Assembly (NCBI RefSeq): GCF_020829685.1 | Contig: NZ_JAIVFR010000154.1 | Span: 1-10,004 of the forward strand | Direction: 5' to 3' | Source of the DNA: Nostoc sp. CHAB 5715 | GTDB taxonomy: Bacteria > Cyanobacteriota > Cyanobacteriia > Cyanobacteriales > Nostocaceae | Length of the DNA stretch: 10,004 nt | Shown: in pieces, positions 6,823 through 10,004 of the stretch | How the letters are laid out: each line of letters starts with the position of its first letter | Numbering within the stretch: position 1 is the stretch's first letter | Position numbers and translations under genes: made by a program | The notes under the pieces: model-generated | Database searches by the model: none | Told to the model about the DNA's origin: nothing | What the model saw: only the letters and a program-made list of their open reading frames with translations

Positions 6823-9507
6823 ATGAAACAAAATCAGTTGTCAAAAATTTTATTACTAACGAGTTCCGTTTGGCTTTGGAGTGCAATGAACGCAACTGCT
6901 CAAGAAGTACTAAAGTCAGAGATACAGAGTGAATCTATTGCATCGGTACTACGCAATTCCCGGTCAACTAGAGAAATTCGCCAACTCAGTGAGATAGAGC
7001 GTCCTAGCACTGGCGCTCAAATGCTAGTGCAGTCGCCAACACCAAGCAACCGCCCGAACCTTGGGGGTGAAGTTGTACCAATTACGGGAGTTAAAGCTAA
7101 TCGCACTGATAAAGGTGTGGAGATAATTTTAGAGACACCTGTTGGTACTCAACTGCAAGTCACAAATCGCAGTACGGGTAATAATTTTATTGCTGACGTA
7201 TCTGGTGGGCAGTTACGTTTAGCTGATGGCAATGCTTTCACATTTCGCTCGGAAAAACCTGTTGAGGGAATTACTGAGATAACGGTTACGAATGTTGATG
7301 CAAAGACTGTGCGAGTGACAGTGGTGGGTGTTGCAGCATTACCAACGGTTGAGTTATTTGATGATAATGCAGGTCTGGTTTTTGGTATAACTTCTGCTGA
7401 AATTGCGACTTCTCCACCGCAACAGCCTCAAACACCACAAACTCAAGAAAAGCCAGCAAACCAAACACCACAGGAGACACCATCAGCACAAGGTGATGAA
7501 CCGATTGAGTTGGTAGTGACGGGTGAGCAAGATGGTTATCGTGTAAGAGATTCGTCAACTGCTACTAAAACTGACACACCTCTGCGAGACATTCCTCAAT
7601 CGATTCAAGTCGTACCTCAAGAGGTGCTGCGAGATCAGAACGTTACCCGTTTAGGAGATGCAATTAAAAATATTCCTGGGGCAAATCAATCTGGATCTGC
7701 AATAACCGATCGAGATCAATCTTTCTACAGTCGAGGATTTCAACTAAGTGATTTTAACGGCAGTTATCTCAGAGACGGGTTGCAAGATATATATGGAGGG
7801 CAAATACTCGATTTGTCTAACATTGAGCGAGTTGAAGCTCTCAGAGGTCCAGCTTCAGTTCTTTACGGTCGAGGTACTCCAGGTGGAGTTGTCAACATCG
7901 TAACGGAACAACCACTTCGCGATCCCTTTTATGCAATTGATGCCACCATTGGCAGTTTTGACTTCTACCGAGGTGCCATTGATTTATCTGGACCATTGAA
8001 CGACTCGAAGACGGTGTTATATCGCCTTAATGTCGCTTATCAAGACAGAAATACTTTTGTTGATCGGTTTGAAGAAAGTCAATTTTTTATCGCCCCCGTC
8101 GTGAGTTTAGCAATTGGGGACCGAACCCGCTTAACTCTAGAAGGCGATTACATGGACTCACGAGGTTCCTTTTTCGAGGGTCTGCCAGCAGTCGGCACAG
8201 TGCTTCCTAATCCTAATGGTCGCATTCCGCGTAATCGTAATACCTCGGAAGCTGATCTTGATCGCACGCTCGGTAGAGTTGGATATCGATTAGAGCATCA
8301 GTTCAGCGACAACTGGTCATTACAGAGCGCGTTTCGGGCATCGTTCTTTGAATACAAACAAGACACAATTTTTCCTACTGGCAACCTAAACTCAGATAAT
8401 CGAACTCTTGACCGTGCAAGGGACGGTTTTATTTCAAGCTCTCAAGCCTATAATTTAGCAACATATGTGACTGGTAGATTTTCAACAGGAGCAGTTGCCC
8501 ATCAGCTAGTCTTTGGAGTTGATCTAAGCAGAAGGGACGACATCAGAAATCAAGGCTTCGGAGGAACTGCTTCACCTATTGATGTATTTAATCCTGTGTA
8601 TGGACAACCGACTGGGTCTCTAACTCTTAATTTCAACACCATCACTTTGAGAGATGCTTTAGGAATTTATATTCAAGACCAGGTGACGTTAGCTGAGAAT
8701 CTAAAACTCCTTCTAAGTGGACGGTTTGATCTATTTGAGCAGACCAATCAGGATTTCCTGGCAAATACTAGAACCAGTCAATCAGGTGATGCATTTAGTC
8801 CACGTGTGGGCATTGTCTATCAACCAATTCCACCCATTTCACTGTATGCCAGCTATAGTCGCTCGTTTACCCCAACATCTGGCAGAAGCTTTGAGAATCG
8901 CCAATTTCAACCAGGACGCGGCACTCAATATGAAGTTGGAGTTAAGGCAGATTTGAATGACCGTCTTTCAGCAACCCTTGCCCTGTATGACTTAACTCGG
9001 ACGAATGTTTTGACGGCTGACACTAGACCGGGTGTCCCACCCGGATTATTTTCGATACAGACTGGAGAAGAACGTAGCCGAGGTGTTGAACTCGGTGTTC
9101 AAGGTGAGATTCTGCCTGGGTGGAACATCATTGCAGGCTATGCCTACACGGATGCTCGAATTACTCAAGACAATAGGCTTCCCGTAGGTGATCGGTTGAC
9201 TAGTGTCCCTGAAAATACTGTTAACCTATGGACTACCTATGAAATTCAGCAGGGTACTTGGCGGGGGCTAGGAGTTGGGTTGGGATTATTTTTCGTTGGA
9301 GAACGTCAAGTAGACCTACCTAACACCTTACAGTTACCAAGTTATCTCCGCACTGACGCGGCAATTTTTTACAATCGTGGTCGATTCCGAGCTGCTCTCA
9401 ATTTTAGGAATTTGTTCGACACCACCTATTTTGAAGCTTTTTCTAGTAGCCGTATTTTTTATGGTGAGCCATTTACAGTGCAAGGAACGATTCGGTGGGA
9501 GTTTTAG
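6823..9507 (+). CDS. TonB-dependent siderophore receptor with N-terminal AMIN domain
   Basis: This outer-membrane receptor (894 residues) would import a ferric siderophore using TonB energy. Residues 1-26 form a signal peptide with likely cleavage after NATA. Residues about 83-190 look like an AMIN domain (VTGVKANRTDKGVEIILET-type strands), a periplasmic module common in cyanobacterial receptors of this class. A Pro/Gln-rich linker spans about 197-224. IELVVTG (228-234) is the probable TonB box. The plug domain follows, with DIPQSIQVVP (256-265), then RGPASVLYGRGTPGGVVNIV (341-360). The 22-strand-type barrel occupies about 365-894 and ends in the terminal aromatic residue (IRWEF) needed for outer-membrane assembly. 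The length is normal for the family with the extra AMIN region. The only upstream ribosome site is a weak AGGTG at 6805-6809. It probably forms a transcript with the binding lipoprotein downstream. The ligand cannot be read from the sequence. Confidence 0.95.
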   Translation: MKQNQLSKILLLTSSVWLWSAMNATAQEVLKSEIQSESIASVLRNSRSTREIRQLSEIERPSTGAQMLVQSPTPSNRPNLGGEVVPITGVKANRTDKGVEIILETPVGTQLQVTNRSTGNNFIADVSGGQLRLADGNAFTFRSEKPVEGITEITVTNVDAKTVRVTVVGVAALPTVELFDDNAGLVFGITSAEIATSPPQQPQTPQTQEKPANQTPQETPSAQGDEPIELVVTGEQDGYRVRDSSTATKTDTPLRDIPQSIQVVPQEVLRDQNVTRLGDAIKNIPGANQSGSAITDRDQSFYSRGFQLSDFNGSYLRDGLQDIYGGQILDLSNIERVEALRGPASVLYGRGTPGGVVNIVTEQPLRDPFYAIDATIGSFDFYRGAIDLSGPLNDSKTVLYRLNVAYQDRNTFVDRFEESQFFIAPVVSLAIGDRTRLTLEGDYMDSRGSFFEGLPAVGTVLPNPNGRIPRNRNTSEADLDRTLGRVGYRLEHQFSDNWSLQSAFRASFFEYKQDTIFPTGNLNSDNRTLDRARDGFISSSQAYNLATYVTGRFSTGAVAHQLVFGVDLSRRDDIRNQGFGGTASPIDVFNPVYGQPTGSLTLNFNTITLRDALGIYIQDQVTLAENLKLLLSGRFDLFEQTNQDFLANTRTSQSGDAFSPRVGIVYQPIPPISLYASYSRSFTPTSGRSFENRQFQPGRGTQYEVGVKADLNDRLSATLALYDLTRTNVLTADTRPGVPPGLFSIQTGEERSRGVELGVQGEILPGWNIIAGYAYTDARITQDNRLPVGDRLTSVPENTVNLWTTYEIQQGTWRGLGVGLGLFFVGERQVDLPNTLQLPSYLRTDAAIFYNRGRFRAALNFRNLFDTTYFEAFSSSRIFYGEPFTVQGTIRWEF

Positions 9508-9521
9508 GGCGTTAGGTGTTT

Positions 9522-9986
9522 ATGAGTATTTCTTTTCGTCGCTTCACCCATCTGATACTTTTGAGTATCTTGGCAGTGATACTGGTTTCGGCTTGTGACA
9601 CAACCAATAACACCAGTATGACCCGCTATAAACAGCCCGTTGAGAATTGTCGAACCGTGCAACATGCGATGGGAGAAACCTGTATTCCGAATAACCCCAA
9701 ACGTCTTGTTGCCATTTCTTATGTCACTCTAGCTAATGCACTTGCTCTGGGAGTTCAACCAATCGGTAGCGCTTCAGGATTAAACGATTTGCAAGATAAA
9801 TTCCCTGCATATCTAGAGAATGAAACACAAGGAATAAAACAATTAGGTAACCAATATCAGCCAAACCTAGAGAGAATAGCTTTCTTAAAACCCGATCTAA
9901 TCTTGGGGTGGGAAGTGGTTCGCAAAATTTATCCTCTTCTTTCTCAAATTAGCCCTACAGCAATTGTTCCGGAGCAAGTGCATTAG
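9522..9986 (+). CDS. Iron-siderophore ABC transporter substrate-binding lipoprotein (3' truncated)
   Basis: This is the first half of a FecB/FhuD-type periplasmic binding protein, which captures ferric siderophore after the outer-membrane receptor and passes it to an ABC importer. From the ATG at 9522 there is a basic start (MSISFRRF), a hydrophobic segment and a lipobox LVSAC with lipidation at Cys25. Family features follow: NNPKRLVAIS, ANALALGVQPIGSA, and QPNLERIAFLKPDLILGWE. A GTG at 9516 is an alternative start, but the ATG fits the signal peptide as well and follows AGGTG at 9514-9518. The gene lies 14 bp after the receptor and is surely co-transcribed. Family members are about 300 residues or more; this frame stops after about 154. 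The last residues (EQVH) and the stop are encoded by an inverted copy of the gene's own 9715-9747, so the natural sequence ends at about 9971. Confidence 0.88.
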   Translation: MSISFRRFTHLILLSILAVILVSACDTTNNTSMTRYKQPVENCRTVQHAMGETCIPNNPKRLVAISYVTLANALALGVQPIGSASGLNDLQDKFPAYLENETQGIKQLGNQYQPNLERIAFLKPDLILGWEVVRKIYPLLSQISPTAIVPEQVH

Positions 9987-10004
9987 CTAGAGTGACATAA
10001 GAAA
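9715..10004. repeat. Inverted duplication (fold-back) at the window end
   Basis: Bases 9972-10004 are the exact reverse complement of 9715-9747, 33 of 33 bases; allowing one mismatch extends this to 9969 and 9750 (35 of 36). The two arms are separated by 224 bp. The second arm reads the binding-protein gene backwards and supplies its premature stop. The copy runs to the last base of the window. A near-perfect hairpin join with a short CTCYGG homology at its edge is typical of a template-switching chimera, though a real inverted duplication is not excluded. Confidence 0.93.

Noticed and set aside
7286..7558. Minus-strand open frame of 90 codons over the AMIN/linker region
   Set aside because: It is antisense to the repetitive Pro/Gln linker of the receptor, with low-complexity composition and no motif.
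8717..8956. Plus-strand 79-codon frame inside the receptor barrel
   Set aside because: It is out of frame with a well-supported barrel sequence, with no family features and no ribosome site.
9377..9598. Plus-strand 73-codon frame spanning the receptor end and lipoprotein start
   Set aside because: It overlaps two well-supported genes in another frame and has no recognisable features.

Overview
The window looks like a filamentous, heterocyst-type cyanobacterium. The evidence is moderately AT-rich DNA, a HIP1 octamer (GCGATCGC), a 24-bp insertion of the kind seen as small dispersed repeats in Nostoc-type genomes, a TonB-dependent receptor with an N-terminal AMIN domain, and cyanobacterial-style PKS and NRPS modules. 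Genus and species cannot be read from the sequence.

Layout. Positions 1-119 hold a minus-strand coding fragment that resembles part of a FAD-dependent oxidoreductase. It is joined head-to-head, at about 120, to the middle of a PKS acyltransferase domain. Positions 120-3224 hold the rest of a type I PKS module (AT-KR-ACP), whose start, including any ketosynthase, is missing. It overlaps by 8 bp a single-module NRPS (C-A-PCP, 3217-6594) predicted to activate threonine. A 228-bp gap (6595-6822) holds an orphan Shine-Dalgarno sequence, an AT-rich palindrome and a Fur-like stretch. Then come a TonB-dependent siderophore receptor (6823-9507) and, 14 bp later, the first half of a siderophore-binding lipoprotein (from 9522). 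The last 33 bases are an exact inverted copy of 9715-9747, so the binding-protein gene is cut off by a fold-back junction.

How the genes fit together. A PKS-NRPS pair followed by an outer-membrane receptor and a periplasmic binding lipoprotein is the arrangement of a siderophore biosynthesis-and-uptake locus: the assembly line would make part of an iron chelator, and the receptor and lipoprotein would bring the ferric form back in. The product is unknown. No ketosynthase, thioesterase, hydroxylase, chelating-group enzyme or siderophore synthetase is visible, so this is only part of a pathway.

Both ends carry inverted junctions, the 3' one with a near-certain hairpin copy. I infer that the window may be a whole contig bounded by chimeric joins, as in amplified or metagenomic DNA, and that the end fragments should not be read as natural gene truncations or natural neighbours without checking.
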